Assembly: GCA_021162125.1 (NCBI GenBank)
Contig: JAGGZG010000238.1
Span: forward strand, 1-5,337
Source: Anaerolineae bacterium
GTDB taxonomy: Bacteria; Chloroflexota; Anaerolineae; JACIWR01
Length of the DNA: 5,337 bases
Direction: 5' to 3'
The notes beneath the pieces were generated by a model. That model saw nothing but the letters and a program-made list of their open reading frames with translations, was not told the origin of the DNA and searched no databases. Shown piece by piece: positions 5,266 through 5,337 of the stretch; positions within the stretch are counted from its first letter, which is position 1, and every line of letters begins with the position of its first letter. Position numbers and translations under genes: made by a program.

Positions 5266-5303
5266 GTCCACCTGCGTGGACAGGCGCGTCCACGCAGGTG
5301 GAC
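5266..5303. repeat. Perfect 16-bp inverted repeat whose arms are themselves palindromic
   Basis: GTCCACCTGCGTGGAC (5266-5281) is the exact reverse complement of GTCCACGCAGGTGGAC (5288-5303), with a 6-nt spacer. Each arm is also a small hairpin (GTCCAC/GTGGAC with a 4-nt loop). The DNA or RNA can therefore form one long stem or two short ones. No T tract follows. Confidence 0.85.
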
Positions 5304-5337
5304 GCTCGGCTGCAAGCCCTCTAGAGGCGATTTCAAT

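Larger units (their letters stand above)
4865..5337. other. Gene-free, hairpin-dense flank
   Basis: No credible gene is present; the one sizeable open frame (plus 4841-5140) crosses several palindromes and has no protein character. The stretch nearest the methyltransferase (4865-4910) holds a possible promoter on a 9-bp tandem repeat. Two GC-rich hairpin repeats follow (4939-4975, 5023-5041), and from 5088 to the edge almost every base can belong to a palindrome. None of the stems is followed by a clear T tract, so they look like dispersed repeats rather than terminators. Confidence 0.6.

Noticed and set aside
5318..5337. CRISPR-like end (CCTCTAGAGG then GATTTCAAT)
   Set aside because: The ending resembles some CRISPR repeats, but only one copy is present, there are no spacers or cas genes, and it fits the surrounding palindrome array.

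Overview
All recognisable genes in this window lie on the minus strand, so transcription runs from high to low coordinates. The coding DNA is GC-rich and noncoding stretches are long and full of hairpins. A secreted DNRLRE-type protein, a duplicated small-domain methyltransferase and an S58 peptidase together fit an environmental bacterium, possibly of the Chloroflexota (Anaerolineae-like). No rRNA or other marker gene is present, so this placement is only a weak inference.

Layout from right to left. Positions 4865-5337 hold no gene: there are two GC-rich hairpin repeats and then a dense array of nested palindromes running to the window edge, plus a possible promoter close to the first gene. 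Next is a tight three-gene cluster. It contains a two-domain class I SAM-dependent methyltransferase resembling RsmC (3704-4864), a P1/DmpA-type aminopeptidase of family S58 (2587-3699), and a presumably exported HExxH zinc metallopeptidase of no family I can name with certainty (1289-2590). The first junction has a 4-nt gap, with the stop codon inside the next Shine-Dalgarno sequence. The second is a GTGA overlap. The three are therefore probably one transcript with coupled translation. A good intrinsic terminator lies beyond the last gene at 1038-1077.

The 635-1288 interval is noncoding. It has an AT-rich part with short tandem repeats, the terminator, and then a structured leader with a second terminator-like hairpin (768-833) and three smaller hairpins, ending at a strong ribosome binding site. 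The gene it serves (29-634) encodes a secreted DNRLRE-domain protein. Its 3' end is cut off by a perfect 60-bp fold-back inverted repeat at the very start of the window. This is most likely a contig-end artefact, though a real inverted duplication is possible.

The points most worth a second look are the little-known metallopeptidase coupled to an S58 peptidase, the high similarity between the two halves of the methyltransferase, the gene-less terminator in the leader, and the self-similar palindrome array at the right end.
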